A stretch of DNA of 64,000 nt from Lachnospiraceae bacterium UBA1759. GTDB lineage: Bacteria > Bacillota > Clostridia > Lachnospirales > Lachnospiraceae. This document shows positions 53,724 through 62,617 of the stretch, in pieces. The translations under genes were made by a program, and so were the position numbers. Numbering within the stretch: the stretch's first letter is position 1; every line of letters begins with the position of its first letter. The DNA is taken from NCBI GenBank assembly GCA_002315555.1, contig DCHF01000055.1:145734-209733 (forward strand). Direction: 5' to 3'. The notes beneath the pieces were generated by a model. The model did no database searches, had not been told where the DNA came from, and saw nothing but the letters and a program-made list of their open reading frames with translations.

Positions 53724-55030
53724 TATTTCATATACCCCAGATAATCCTTATTGGCTTCGAAGAGCTCATCGACCATAGCGCGGATCTCATCCAGTGAAAG
53801 CACGGACGCCGCATTCTGATCGAAATAGCAGGCCTGATAGATCTTTTCCTTACAGCCGGTGACCATGCCTTCCACCGCCAGGTTTTCCGCCATTGCGGTA
53901 TAACTGATCAGCGTTGCAAGCTCCGGCGGGATCTTGCCCACATGGATCGGTTCGATGCCGTTCGGACTTGCAAGTACCGGTACTTCCACGCACGCGCCTT
54001 CCGGAAGATTGTCCACAAGACCGAAGTTCCGGACATTTCCGTTGAATTCAAAGGGCGTCCTGTCACCGAACATGGCATTGAAAATGACGGCCGCATATTC
54101 GGAACCGCGCTCCAGATTCCTGGGATCATCGGCAAAGGTCAAATACTCTTCCTTCCAATTTTCACGGGTCGAGTGATCCACGCCCTTGGCCATGGCATGA
54201 TAACCCGGGTTCCAGCCGGTTCCCGGCCAGCAGTACTTTTCGATCAGGTCCTGCCGCTTACGGAACCACGGAACATACTCGGAGCAGTGACCGGAGGACT
54301 CGGTCACGTAATAGCCGAGGTGTTTGAACAGCTCGTTACGGACGATCTCTTCGTTGTAGATCGCCGGATCCTTCATGGCCTCGCGGATGGCCGGGTAAGC
54401 ATCCTTGCCCTTGACCTTGAAGTCAATATAGAAGGCCTGGTGGTTGACGCCCGCGCAGGTGTAGGTGACGTCGCTATAGTCTGCGCCGATCCAACGCGCC
54501 AGCATCTGGGAAGTGCCCTGAACGCTGTGGCAGAGACCGGTGACACAGATATCGGAAACCATCTGCATACCGCAGCAGAGAATGGCCATCGGGTTCGTGT
54601 AGTTTAAAAAGACGGCCTTTGGGCAGTACTCTTCGATCTCACGACAGAGCTTCAGCATTTCCGGCCAGGTACGGAGCGCACGGAAAATGCCGGATACGCC
54701 GCGGGTATCGCCGACGCAGAAGTCCACGCCGTACTTCATCGGGATCGCCACGTCCTGTTTTGCAAGCGTGCGGTCCACGGCGATGGTGCAGAGCACACCG
54801 TCGGCGCCGGTCAGGGCTTCCTTACGGTCCGTCGTTGCCACGACTGTTGCGTGGTGACCGCCGTTCCGGTTGATCTTTTCAACACACTCCCTGACGATCG
54901 CCAGCTTTTCCTCATCGATGTCCATTAGCGTAATACATACATCATCGAATGCCGGGAAGGTCAGAATGTCCCGCACCAAATTTCTGGTGAAAACGAAACT
55001 GCCGGCTCCGATAAAGGTGATTTTTTTCAT
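53723..55030 (-). CDS. GH4 alpha-galactosidase/alpha-glucosidase
   Basis: NAD- and Mn-dependent glycosidase that works by a redox-elimination mechanism, 435 residues, cytoplasmic. The N-terminal Rossmann fold is FIGAGSFVFTRNL. NYTNP with Asn145 is followed by the metal ligands Cys167 in CHSVQ and His197 in VNHQAF. CHSVQGT and the N-terminal motif favour the MelA-type alpha-galactosidase branch over 6-phospho-glucosidases. Start follows AAGGAGG. It has a near-consensus promoter and is coupled to the YhhN gene. Confidence 0.9.
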   Translation of the reverse strand: MKKITFIGAGSFVFTRNLVRDILTFPAFDDVCITLMDIDEEKLAIVRECVEKINRNGGHHATVVATTDRKEALTGADGVLCTIAVDRTLAKQDVAIPMKYGVDFCVGDTRGVSGIFRALRTWPEMLKLCREIEEYCPKAVFLNYTNPMAILCCGMQMVSDICVTGLCHSVQGTSQMLARWIGADYSDVTYTCAGVNHQAFYIDFKVKGKDAYPAIREAMKDPAIYNEEIVRNELFKHLGYYVTESSGHCSEYVPWFRKRQDLIEKYCWPGTGWNPGYHAMAKGVDHSTRENWKEEYLTFADDPRNLERGSEYAAVIFNAMFGDRTPFEFNGNVRNFGLVDNLPEGACVEVPVLASPNGIEPIHVGKIPPELATLISYTAMAENLAVEGMVTGCKEKIYQACYFDQNAASVLSLDEIRAMVDELFEANKDYLGYMK

Positions 55031-55089
55031 CGTTTTCCTCCTTTTCAGCTTCCCGGGTCACGAACAGGAAGCTTGTATTGTCTGATTAC

Positions 55090-55118
55090 ACCATACACGG
55101 GTTTTTCCGGAGTGTCAA
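55090..55118 (-). promoter_or_regulatory. Promoter of the GH4-yhhN operon
   Basis: Minus strand TTGACA (55113-55118), 17 bases, TATGGT (55090-55095). Confidence 0.72.
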
Positions 55119-55269
55119 TTATTCGATCTGCTTATTTTTGCCGGCGGAAAAAATCACAGATATTTCACAGCATTAGCGCTATGGCGGCTGCTTTTTTAAG
55201 TTTCATTTCAGCGTCTTTTATTATATTCGGTGCCAGGACGGATACCACAGGGGGCGGAAAGGAGTAACC

Positions 55270-55986
55270 GTGAAAAAGAGCTCGCATGTTTTTGAACGTT
55301 ATGAGACCAAATTTCTGATGAGCCGGAAGGCGTATGAAAGCATCATGGAAGATGTGCGGAAGTATATGGAACTCGATACCTTTGGTCATAGCCTTATCTG
55401 CAATATTTATTATGATACACCGGATTTTAAGATGATCCGGAGAAGCCTCGATCATCCGCTTTATAAGGAGAAGATCCGAGTGCGAAGCTACGGTGTGTCA
55501 GAGCCCGACGGGAAGGTGTACATTGAACTGAAGAAAAAGTACGAGGATGTGGTCTACAAGCGGCGGGCGTCCTGCATCGAGACCCGGATCGAAAACTTCT
55601 TCACAGATCCCGCGGAGAAAAATACGCAAATTGCCCGGGAAATCCGGTACACGTACGGGAAGTACGAGGGCATCGGCCCGCGGATGTACATTTCCTATGA
55701 AAGGGAAGCGTATTATCTGAAGGACGGCGATCCGGATTTCCGTGTGACGTTTGATGAAAATATCCGTTTCCGGACCGATGGGCTTTCTTTGTGCGTTCCG
55801 CCGTCGGGAGAACGGGTCATCGCAGAGGATCAGGTCCTGATGGAACTGAAATGCGCGGAGAGCATTCCGTTTTGGATGGTACGGGCATTGTCCCGTGAAA
55901 AGGTATATAAGACGAGCTTTTCCAAGTACGGAACGGCTTATGTGAAATTGTGTAAGACAGGAGAGCAGTATGCAGCAGTTATTTGA
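55270..55986 (+). CDS. VTC-domain polyphosphate polymerase-like protein
   Basis: Tunnel-fold (triphosphate tunnel metalloenzyme) domain related to yeast Vtc4, which makes polyphosphate. It is 238 residues, VTC domain only, without the SPX or membrane domains of the yeast protein. Basic and acidic tunnel residues are visible: ERYETKF near the N-terminus, EKIRVRSYG, IELKKKY, VLMELKC. GTG start after AAAGGAG. It overlaps the DUF4956 gene by 17 bases. In Firmicutes these often pair with DUF4956 and CotH-like proteins; the product is not established. Confidence 0.88.
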   Translation: MKKSSHVFERYETKFLMSRKAYESIMEDVRKYMELDTFGHSLICNIYYDTPDFKMIRRSLDHPLYKEKIRVRSYGVSEPDGKVYIELKKKYEDVVYKRRASCIETRIENFFTDPAEKNTQIAREIRYTYGKYEGIGPRMYISYEREAYYLKDGDPDFRVTFDENIRFRTDGLSLCVPPSGERVIAEDQVLMELKCAESIPFWMVRALSREKVYKTSFSKYGTAYVKLCKTGEQYAAVI

Positions 55987-56665
55987 CAGTATTTTTGAAA
56001 CCTCTTCCGCAGCGGTCATCACGCCCGGCGGATTCATTCTTGTGATTCTGGTATCGCTTGCGGCGGGACTGGTCCTTACTCTGACGGCGATGTGGCGTGT
56101 GGAAAGCACGAAAAGCTTCATGGTAGCGCTGGCGGCACTTCCCGCAGCGGTCGCGGCCGTGATCATGATGGTCAACGGCAACCTCGGCGCGGGTGTAGCC
56201 GTGGCCGGTGCTTTCGGCCTGGTGCGCTTCCGTTCGGCAGCGGGTTCCGCCAGAGAGATCGGCGCGTTGTTTGCGGCAATGGCCGTCGGCCTGATGACCG
56301 GCATGGGATTCCTTGGTTATGCCGCCCTTTTTACCGTGATCTTCGGTGTTGCCATGATGGCTTACACCGCGATGGACTTTGGCGGAAAGAAGGCTGTAAA
56401 GCCGGTCAAGGAGATCCAGATCACGATTCCGGAGGATCTGGATTTTAACGGGGTTTTCGAGCCGGTGTTTGAGGAGTATACTGAAAGTTATAAGCTGGTG
56501 CAGGTCAAGACGACGCATATGGGCAGCCTGTTCAAGCTGAAGTATGAGATCAAATTGAAGGAAACTGCACGGGAGAAGGCCATGATCGATGATCTCCGCG
56601 TACGGAACGGCAATTTGGAAGTTATGGTGTCCTTCCGCGAGACGGTGAAGACCAGCGAGCTGTAA
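55970..56665 (+). CDS. DUF4956 membrane protein
   Basis: Membrane protein of unknown biochemistry, 231 residues. Four helices in the first 130 residues, with GLVRFRSAAGSAREIGALF between helices 2 and 3, the family's most conserved loop. A soluble C-terminal alpha/beta domain follows from about 145. The start is inside the VTC gene with its own AGGAGAG site. The recurrent VTC-DUF4956 pairing suggests that it exports or anchors the VTC product. Confidence 0.87.
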   Translation: MQQLFDSIFETSSAAVITPGGFILVILVSLAAGLVLTLTAMWRVESTKSFMVALAALPAAVAAVIMMVNGNLGAGVAVAGAFGLVRFRSAAGSAREIGALFAAMAVGLMTGMGFLGYAALFTVIFGVAMMAYTAMDFGGKKAVKPVKEIQITIPEDLDFNGVFEPVFEEYTESYKLVQVKTTHMGSLFKLKYEIKLKETAREKAMIDDLRVRNGNLEVMVSFRETVKTSEL

Positions 56666-56688
56666 GGATATCGGAAAGGCCGGTAACG

Positions 56689-58908
56689 ATGATGAAAAGA
56701 ATTTGGGCATGTATACTCTCAGCGGCACTTGTTTTATCTGTGAGCGCCTGCGGAAATAAGACCGGGACATCGGACACGAAAACAACGGCGCAGGCGACGG
56801 CCGGAAGTGAAAACGGGACGGCTTCGTCGTCTGATATAACGGCGAACGAGGATCCGGAATCGTCGTCTGTTCAAACAGAAGCGGTGGATTATGCATCCGT
56901 TTCCGCGGACGATGTGGAAGCGATCGTCGCACAGGATGCCGAGGACAGCCGGAAGGCGATCACCGGAGAATTCACCGTGACCACCGAGACGGAGAATGGC
57001 TATACTGTGAGCGGTTCTACCGTGACAATCACCACGGAAGGTGAATACACCTTAAGCGGTGTTCTGGAAGGCAATCTTGTGGTGGATGCGGTGGAGGCAA
57101 AGGTCGAGATCCGGCTTTCCGGCTGCAGCATTACCTGCAGCGATGCGGCGCCGATCACGGTCCGGAATGCAAAGAACGTCAGTATCAGTGCGGAGAAAGA
57201 GACATTCAACGAGGTGATCGATGCGCGTGATGTACGCAGTGAGGATCCTGAAGAGGAGACTACGCCGGCAAATGCCGGAGCGGCGATCTACAGCACCTGC
57301 GATCTGACGGTAAAGGGGCACGGTGCGCTTGTCGTATCGGCTGCGTATAATAACGGCATCGCCTCCAAAGATGATCTTGAGGTCAAAAACCTGACGCTCA
57401 GGGTCACGGCGGCGAACGATGCGCTGAAGGGAAATGACAGCGTGACGCTTGAGGATGCGGAGATCATTGCCATCGCAAAGTCCGGGGACGGCATTCAGAC
57501 CGATAACTCCGGTCTTTCCGATAAAGGAAACCAGAAGGGCACGATCACAATTAGCGGCGGCACCGTGAATATTTATGCCGGACGTGACGGAATCGCATCG
57601 GCGTATGACGTGGTGCTGACGGGGAACGGAAGTCTCTCCATTGACACCGATACCTATTCCGATTACACCGAGGAAGGCGCAAGCACAGGCGGTACGGATA
57701 TTTATCTGATCCTGAGCACATCCGCGTATGACTCCGGCAGCGATTATTATGCCTGTTACAGTAAGGGCACCGATACCGAAAACGGCGTATTTGTGAAAAC
57801 TTCGGAAACAATTAACGTTTTCAGCGGCCGCACGAGTTATTACGGGCTTCTTTTGAAGGCACCGGCCGGTTATGACCACGTAACGTTTTGCTCTTATGAA
57901 AAAGGTGCGGAAGCGGATACGGATAATTATGAATACTGTTCGGAGACCATGACCATCAATACCAGTCAGAATGCGTATCTGATCTCCTCATTGTCCGAAA
58001 GCCTCATGAGCGGCGACTGGGTGACGCTTTCCCGGGACAGCTCCGGAAAGAACGGACAGGAGTATTCAACGAAGGGCATTAAGGCGGAAAATGTCATCAC
58101 GATCGATGGGGAAATCACGGTAGTGATCCGCTCCACGGATGATGCGATCCATGTAAACGGCGGCGATGAACTTGAAAACGGTGCGACCGGTGCCGGGGAA
58201 TTCGTTATGAACGGCGGGCGGATAAAACTGACGACCGCGGATGACGGTGTTCATGCCGACGGTACGCTTACCGTGAACAGCGGGTTGCTGATCATAACCG
58301 GATCCTATGAAGGTCTGGAAGCGGCAGAAATTACGATAAACGGCGGACGGTCCTATGTCTATGCATCGGACGATGCAGTGAACGGCGCGGCATCCGGATA
58401 TGCTTCCGCCACGGTCACGGTGAACGGCGGTTATCTGGAAGTGGAAACACCGTCCGGCGATACCGATGCCATCGATGTGAACGGAAGCTATATCCAGACG
58501 GGCGGCTTCGTGCTGGTCAAGGGCGGAAGTACCATGGGCAGTGTTGCGGGTTCCGTGGACGTGGACGGAAGTGTTACCGTGGACGGCGGATGCATCATCG
58601 CCTGCGGCGGTGTCTGTGAAGGGCCGGAAGGCAAGGCGAATGCCTACATCGAAAGCGGTACAAGTCTTGCGGCCGGTGATTACACGCTGACGGATGGCAG
58701 CGGGAATATCGTTTGCGCCTTTACACTGGACGGAAGCTACTACGGTTTCTGGGTGGCCTGTGACGGCCTCGCGACCGGCGGCGAATACGCGTTGACAACG
58801 GGCGGGAAGGCCGTGCTCTCCTGGACGCAGGAAGAAGGAACGATGGGTACCGGAAACAGCTTTGGCAGCGGCTTTGGCGGCGGATTCGGCGGCGGAAGAA
58901 GACCATAA
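56689..58908 (+). CDS. Cthe_2159-like carbohydrate-binding lipoprotein
   Basis: Surface protein of 739 residues. Lipoprotein signal with lipobox VSAC (Cys18), a Ser/Thr-rich linker to about 65, then a parallel beta-helix of the Cthe_2159 type (cellulose/polygalacturonate-binding family PF14262) with repeated TVNGG/TINGG and DxVHxxG turns. Acidic residues in the repeats (DDAIHVNG, DDGVHADG) probably bind calcium. It ends in a Gly/Phe-rich tail. It is the third gene of the VTC-DUF4956 cluster, 24 bases downstream. Start at 56689 or one codon later. Confidence 0.83.
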   Translation: MMKRIWACILSAALVLSVSACGNKTGTSDTKTTAQATAGSENGTASSSDITANEDPESSSVQTEAVDYASVSADDVEAIVAQDAEDSRKAITGEFTVTTETENGYTVSGSTVTITTEGEYTLSGVLEGNLVVDAVEAKVEIRLSGCSITCSDAAPITVRNAKNVSISAEKETFNEVIDARDVRSEDPEEETTPANAGAAIYSTCDLTVKGHGALVVSAAYNNGIASKDDLEVKNLTLRVTAANDALKGNDSVTLEDAEIIAIAKSGDGIQTDNSGLSDKGNQKGTITISGGTVNIYAGRDGIASAYDVVLTGNGSLSIDTDTYSDYTEEGASTGGTDIYLILSTSAYDSGSDYYACYSKGTDTENGVFVKTSETINVFSGRTSYYGLLLKAPAGYDHVTFCSYEKGAEADTDNYEYCSETMTINTSQNAYLISSLSESLMSGDWVTLSRDSSGKNGQEYSTKGIKAENVITIDGEITVVIRSTDDAIHVNGGDELENGATGAGEFVMNGGRIKLTTADDGVHADGTLTVNSGLLIITGSYEGLEAAEITINGGRSYVYASDDAVNGAASGYASATVTVNGGYLEVETPSGDTDAIDVNGSYIQTGGFVLVKGGSTMGSVAGSVDVDGSVTVDGGCIIACGGVCEGPEGKANAYIESGTSLAAGDYTLTDGSGNIVCAFTLDGSYYGFWVACDGLATGGEYALTTGGKAVLSWTQEEGTMGTGNSFGSGFGGGFGGGRRP

Positions 58909-58919
58909 TGAAGAAATAG

Positions 58920-58958
58920 AAAAAGCTGAACTGACTGAAGAATGACACAGCTTCTTTA
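58920..58958. terminator. Weak hairpin between convergent genes
   Basis: AAAAGCTG and CAGCTTcTTT with a loop of about 19 bases. It overlaps the end of the leftward gene. Low-stability candidate for both directions. Confidence 0.35.
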
Positions 58959-60032
58959 TTCCTCTCCCATTTTCAGGATCAGCTCGTCTTCAAACACACC
59001 GTCATGGATGATCAGCTGCCCGTCGACATAGACATTCGGGCGGTTGACATCAAAATCAATGTGCTCGGTGGAGTGAATGATCTCACCGCGCTGATGGTTA
59101 TTTCCGATCGCCACATGGACACAGCCGATCGAATGGCTCTGGTCCTCCTTCCAGCCGTAAATGCCGTTTTCGGGAGAGTCGGTCGTCACGATACCGAGTT
59201 CATCACAGAGCTCCGGCTTGGGATCCACATCCTCCATCAGCTTGTCGAGACGCGCGACCTGGACCGGATCTCCGGAGTAGCGGACAAGATAGCTGTCCTC
59301 GTACTCCATGCGGAAGGGCTTCTTCCAGAGCTCGCACTGACCCGGGAGATTCGGACGGATCGGAAATCCGTGCTGATTATATGCGCGCTCCGTGGCTCCG
59401 TCGACCATGACAACGCCGTGAACGCTGTGAAAGCTCGGCACAATGGCAACCTCCGAATAGAAGGGAATGATGCCCATGACCGGGTACATGCCGTCCGGTG
59501 TGGAGCCTACCTTGACATAAAGATCCGTGCCGATCTCCGTCGTTACGTGGACCTCCGAAGCCTTCTTCAGCCAGCTATAGAGCGCCAGCGCCCGGCGCCG
59601 GTTCATCATGACCTGTTCTTCATTGATCTGCCATTTATCGAGACCGTCGATCTCCAGAATAAAGCGCTTTCCGGCGCCCTTTCCGGCGAGCGCGGCATCC
59701 GCCTCCTTCTTGGAGCCGATGAAATAGTCAAAACCGGTCTGGACCTGGGGCGTGACCATAAAGGTGATGTCCGCATTGAGAACCGCCTGCTTCACAGGCT
59801 CCATGATCGGGAGCTTCGTATATTTCTCGTCGCCGCCGTAAATACCCACATCGATGATGCAGATGTTCATGCCGAGATTTCGCGCACACTCTGAAAAAAG
59901 ATAAGAGTACTCATAGGATTTCGTATCTCCGAGCATGACAATGTTGTCGCCCGGCTTCGCCTCGGCGAGCTTTAAGAGAATGAACTCAGAATTCTTTAAT
60001 GCCAGCTCATGCTGTTCACGTGTTAATAACAT
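58956..60032 (-). CDS. M29 aminopeptidase/NicX-like metalloprotein
   Basis: 358 residues from the ATG at 60032, which has GGAGG 8 bases upstream; the ORF to 60182 adds an implausible Cys-rich extension through the promoter. Resembles the thermophilic metalloprotease M29 fold, shared by leucyl aminopeptidases and the ring-cleaving dioxygenase NicX. Possible metal residues lie in PSFHSVHG, in the GCVHVAIGNNH segment and in STEHIDFD, which match the conserved His/Glu/Asp spacing only loosely. Divergent from an AraC regulator. Peptidase or dioxygenase cannot be chosen from sequence. Confidence 0.7.
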   Translation of the reverse strand: MLLTREQHELALKNSEFILLKLAEAKPGDNIVMLGDTKSYEYSYLFSECARNLGMNICIIDVGIYGGDEKYTKLPIMEPVKQAVLNADITFMVTPQVQTGFDYFIGSKKEADAALAGKGAGKRFILEIDGLDKWQINEEQVMMNRRRALALYSWLKKASEVHVTTEIGTDLYVKVGSTPDGMYPVMGIIPFYSEVAIVPSFHSVHGVVMVDGATERAYNQHGFPIRPNLPGQCELWKKPFRMEYEDSYLVRYSGDPVQVARLDKLMEDVDPKPELCDELGIVTTDSPENGIYGWKEDQSHSIGCVHVAIGNNHQRGEIIHSTEHIDFDVNRPNVYVDGQLIIHDGVFEDELILKMGEE

Positions 60033-60099
60033 CCTTTTATCCTCCGGGTAATATGATTTTCTTTTCGAGCCGATTTCGAACCGATTCTTATGCATCATA

Positions 60100-60128
60100 T
60101 TGTAACAGCCACAGATCCCGGCTATAAT
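60100..60128 (+). promoter_or_regulatory. Promoter of the second AraC-type regulator
   Basis: TTGTAA, 17 bases, TATAAT. About 95 bases of leader follow, containing the repeats at 60153-60211. Confidence 0.75.
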
Positions 60129-60152
60129 GGACACAGCACAACATTTATTGGA

Positions 60153-60211
60153 CTTTTCGAAACAATTGTAATCAAAGTCCACCGTGCTTTTCGAAAAATC
60201 CGTATTACAAT
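60153..60211. repeat. Operator-like repeats in the AraC leader
   Basis: CTTTTCGAAA at 60153-60162 and 60187-60196 (34 bases apart), plus ATTGTAAT at 60165-60172 with its inverse ATTACAAT at 60204-60211. A related CTTTTCGA is at 60061-60068. They lie downstream of the AraC promoter, which would fit autoregulation. Confidence 0.5.
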
Positions 60212-60226
60212 TTAGGAGAAAACGAT

Positions 60227-61039
60227 ATGATCATCGACATGGAACGCATGGATCAGGCAGATATCAGTCTCTCAGACATCACACCGTCCTATCGCTATCA
60301 CCGATTTGAAAACAGCTACGACCTCCGGAATTCCCCGAAAAAGACCCACACGCTCCTTCTGTTCAGCGGCTGCACCGGAGACTATTCCTTCACGGACGGT
60401 ACTGCGCTTCATGCTGCGGAAAATGACATCGTTTACATCCCGCAGGGGCTCGGCTATGCCGTCGACTTCACCCAGCGTAACGCCGAGTACGGCTGTGTCC
60501 GCATCGAGTTCCGCATGCTCCAAAACGGAGAGTCCTGCAGTCTCTCGGCCTCCGCGTTTTCCTTTAGGAACAGCGATCCGAAGCTTGAGCGGGATTTTCT
60601 GGACATGGCGGAGGAAGCGGGACATCCGATGCCCTCCAGGCTTTACATCAAATCAAAAATGTTCCATCTCCTCGACAGGATCCACCGCCACATGTATGAA
60701 TCAGGTCTCGACCGCACAAAATTCGGCATCATCCGCACCGGGATCCTGTATCTGGAAAAGGACACCGAACAGAAAAAGAGCATCGGGGAGATCGCGGCCG
60801 ACTGCGGCGTGAGCAGTGTCTATTTCCGGAAGCTCTTCCGCGAATATGCCGGCGTGAGCCCGGTGGAATTCAGGATCCGGAAAAAGCTCGAGCGCGCTGC
60901 GGAGCTTTTGTCGACCGGAGAGATGAATGTCACAGAGACCGCGTACGCCTGCGGCTTTGATGATGTGTGTTACTTCGAGCGCCTGTTCAGAAGCAGGATG
61001 AACTGTACGCCCGGGGAATACCGGCGCAGAGGGGATTAA
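60227..61039 (+). CDS. AraC family transcriptional regulator with cupin domain
   Basis: 270 residues. The N-terminal cupin-like ligand domain spans about 1-140 (DIVYIPQGLGYAVDF), with a linker to about 165, then two helix-turn-helix motifs, IGEIAADCGVSSVYFRKLFR and VTETAYACGFDDVCYFERLFR, with the usual PGEYRR end. Controls either the divergent M29/NicX-like gene or the rhamnosidase-like gene whose remnant lies directly downstream. GGAGAAAAC before the ATG. Confidence 0.92.
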   Translation: MIIDMERMDQADISLSDITPSYRYHRFENSYDLRNSPKKTHTLLLFSGCTGDYSFTDGTALHAAENDIVYIPQGLGYAVDFTQRNAEYGCVRIEFRMLQNGESCSLSASAFSFRNSDPKLERDFLDMAEEAGHPMPSRLYIKSKMFHLLDRIHRHMYESGLDRTKFGIIRTGILYLEKDTEQKKSIGEIAADCGVSSVYFRKLFREYAGVSPVEFRIRKKLERAAELLSTGEMNVTETAYACGFDDVCYFERLFRSRMNCTPGEYRRRGD

Positions 61040-61144
61040 ACTTGTTTTCCCCACTTAGCGCTCTGCGCGCTTGAAGGGGGGCGCCACTTCTGAGATGAAC
61101 TTGAAGGATTGCGAAGCCACGCACACAGGTGATATACTGACTGA

Positions 61145-61330
61145 CAAGTCCATATAAGAGGCTTCCGTTCGGAATTCTTCAATCCCGGCTGCCGCGCCTT
61201 CCTTGAGCGGTGCCTTGAGGTCTTGGAGCAGATCCTTGACTACTTCAGGCAGTTTGCGCGCGCAGACGGACTCCTGGAAAGTGCCTATGACAAGTGGAAT
61301 CTCGTGGACTGGCCGAAGAATCTCCGCTGA
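61145..61330 (+). pseudogene. Remnant of an alpha-L-rhamnosidase-like gene
   Basis: A short open stretch with no usable start. Its translation contains PGCRAFLERCLEVLEQILDY and ends YDKWNLVDWPKNLR then stop. KWNLVDWPxNLR is a well-known patch of GH78-type alpha-L-rhamnosidases, and the helix before it is in the expected order. Only about 50 residues of an enzyme of 700 or more survive. An out-of-frame HTGDILTDKS just before may be a further piece. Placed right after an AraC regulator, as an intact rhamnosidase gene often would be. Confidence 0.55.
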
Positions 61331-61334
61331 CAAA

Positions 61335-61381
61335 AAGATGGGGCTGTGAAAAAATAACGTTTTTTCACAGCCCCTTTTATT
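61335..61381. terminator. Terminator, serves the aldolase gene
   Basis: GGGGCTGTGAAAAAA with its reverse complement and a 5-base loop, T-run on the right and CTTTTTG on the minus-strand exit. Closes the leftward aldolase gene and any rightward transcript. Confidence 0.88.
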
Positions 61382-61398
61382 ATGCCTCAGCAGTCGTT

Positions 61399-62286
61399 TT
61401 ACAGCGTGACCGGACGGGTGCCGAACAGCTCCATATGATGCTTGATGTAATCCTTTGCAGCCTTCTGGCCCATACCTACAAGTGCGTTGAAGACCGGACG
61501 ACGGCCGGCTTCGTTCATCTTGTCAAGAGCAGCAACGATGGCCTTACCACCCTCGATCTGAACGTAGGTAGCGAAGTTGATCTTAACGATACCGTTCTCG
61601 ATGCAGGTACGGAACTGCTCATCGGTCAGACCGGAAGCACCGTGCATAACAAGCGGAACCGGAATCGCTTCGCGGATCTCTGCGATACGCTCGTAGTTCA
61701 GGACCGGCTCGGTAGCATAGAAGCCGTGAGCGGTACCGATGGAAACTGCAAGCAGGTCGGTATTGGTCTCTTCATAGAAGCGCTTTGCGTCTTCAACGGA
61801 GGTGTACTGAGAATTGTTCAGGTCGTTGTTGCTTGCAACGTGGCCGATCTCCGCTTCAACGAGAACGTCACATGCATGAGCGGCTTCGATAACTCTCTTG
61901 GTCAGCGCGATGTTTTCATCCATCGGAGCCTGAGAAGCATCGATCATGACGGAGGATGCACGGTTCTGGATACCGCGGATGCATCCGCCAAAGGTTCTGG
62001 TATGATCAAGATGGATAATGACCGGAACCGGGCTGTTTGCGGCACGTGCGATGACCATGTTGATCAGTGCCTTGGTAGCTGCTGCGTTCAGCATGCTGTT
62101 GCCTTCCGGAGCTTCCGGATCATGGAAGTCCCAGATCTGCAGCATAGCCGGAACACCGAGCTCTTCAGCAGCGGTCAAGATAGCATCTGCAGTGTTGATA
62201 TCGAATGCGTTGAAAGCACCGATGGCCCAACGCTCTTCTCTTGCCTGCGCAAGGATCTTCTTCTCCTGAGTACCTGTTACGATCAT
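61399..62286 (-). CDS. Class II fructose/ketose-bisphosphate aldolase
   Basis: Zn-dependent aldolase that splits or forms a ketose 1,6-bisphosphate, 295 residues. Metal and catalytic residues: HLDH (His92, Asp94, His95), Glu145, GTAHGFY (His187) and VMHGASG (His215). Phosphate contacts follow in KINFATYVQ. Fructose-bisphosphate aldolase is the default; the tagatose-bisphosphate (GatY/KbaY) branch cannot be excluded. Monocistronic, with an extended minus-10 promoter and strong terminator. Codon use suggests high expression. Confidence 0.88.
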   Translation of the reverse strand: MIVTGTQEKKILAQAREERWAIGAFNAFDINTADAILTAAEELGVPAMLQIWDFHDPEAPEGNSMLNAAATKALINMVIARAANSPVPVIIHLDHTRTFGGCIRGIQNRASSVMIDASQAPMDENIALTKRVIEAAHACDVLVEAEIGHVASNNDLNNSQYTSVEDAKRFYEETNTDLLAVSIGTAHGFYATEPVLNYERIAEIREAIPVPLVMHGASGLTDEQFRTCIENGIVKINFATYVQIEGGKAIVAALDKMNEAGRRPVFNALVGMGQKAAKDYIKHHMELFGTRPVTL

Positions 62287-62382
62287 GTAATTACCTCTGG
62301 TTTGTTTGATAGTAGTATTGTTTTGCGACCCTCTCCAGGGTCATGATTTCATAAGAACTGCGTGAAACGCACAACTATACAT

Positions 62383-62391
62383 ATTATGCCA
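62383..62391 (-). promoter_or_regulatory. Extended minus-10 of the aldolase gene
   Basis: Minus strand TGGCATAAT about 100 bases before the start codon, preceded by an A/T tract that could act as an UP element. Minus-35 is poor. Confidence 0.4.
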
Positions 62392-62575
62392 CAAAATTTT
62401 TTTTTTGCATCAGTATTTTTTAAAAAAATATGTGGACAATACTGCCTGTTTTTTATTGAAATTCACGTAATGCGGCTTGATATACGCGCGTTTTAAGGCT
62501 CGTTTCAACATTGGCCGATATTCTATAATAGTCGGCATCTATCCGGCCGGCGGAACGGAGCAACTCATGGAACTG

Positions 62576-62617
62576 AAAAAAGCCATGAAGGACATAATGT
62601 CTTTCATGGCTTTTCTG
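62576..62617 (-). terminator. Terminator of proS
   Basis: Minus-strand hairpin AAAAGCCATGAA.GACA with TGTC.TTCATGGCTTTT and a T-run of six, 13 bases after the proS stop. One wobble or mismatch in the stem. Confidence 0.85.

Noticed and set aside
60033..60182. 50-residue extension of the M29/NicX-like protein
   Set aside because: Runs through the divergent promoter region; the ATG at 60032 has a strong ribosome site.
61051..61081. Hairpin CCCC..AGCGC..GCGCT..GGGG after the AraC gene as a terminator
   Set aside because: No T-run on either strand; it could equally be a relic of the decayed gene.
61294..62346. 350-residue plus-strand ORF opposite the aldolase gene
   Set aside because: The minus-strand aldolase has all metal ligands; the plus ORF has none and starts inside the terminator region.
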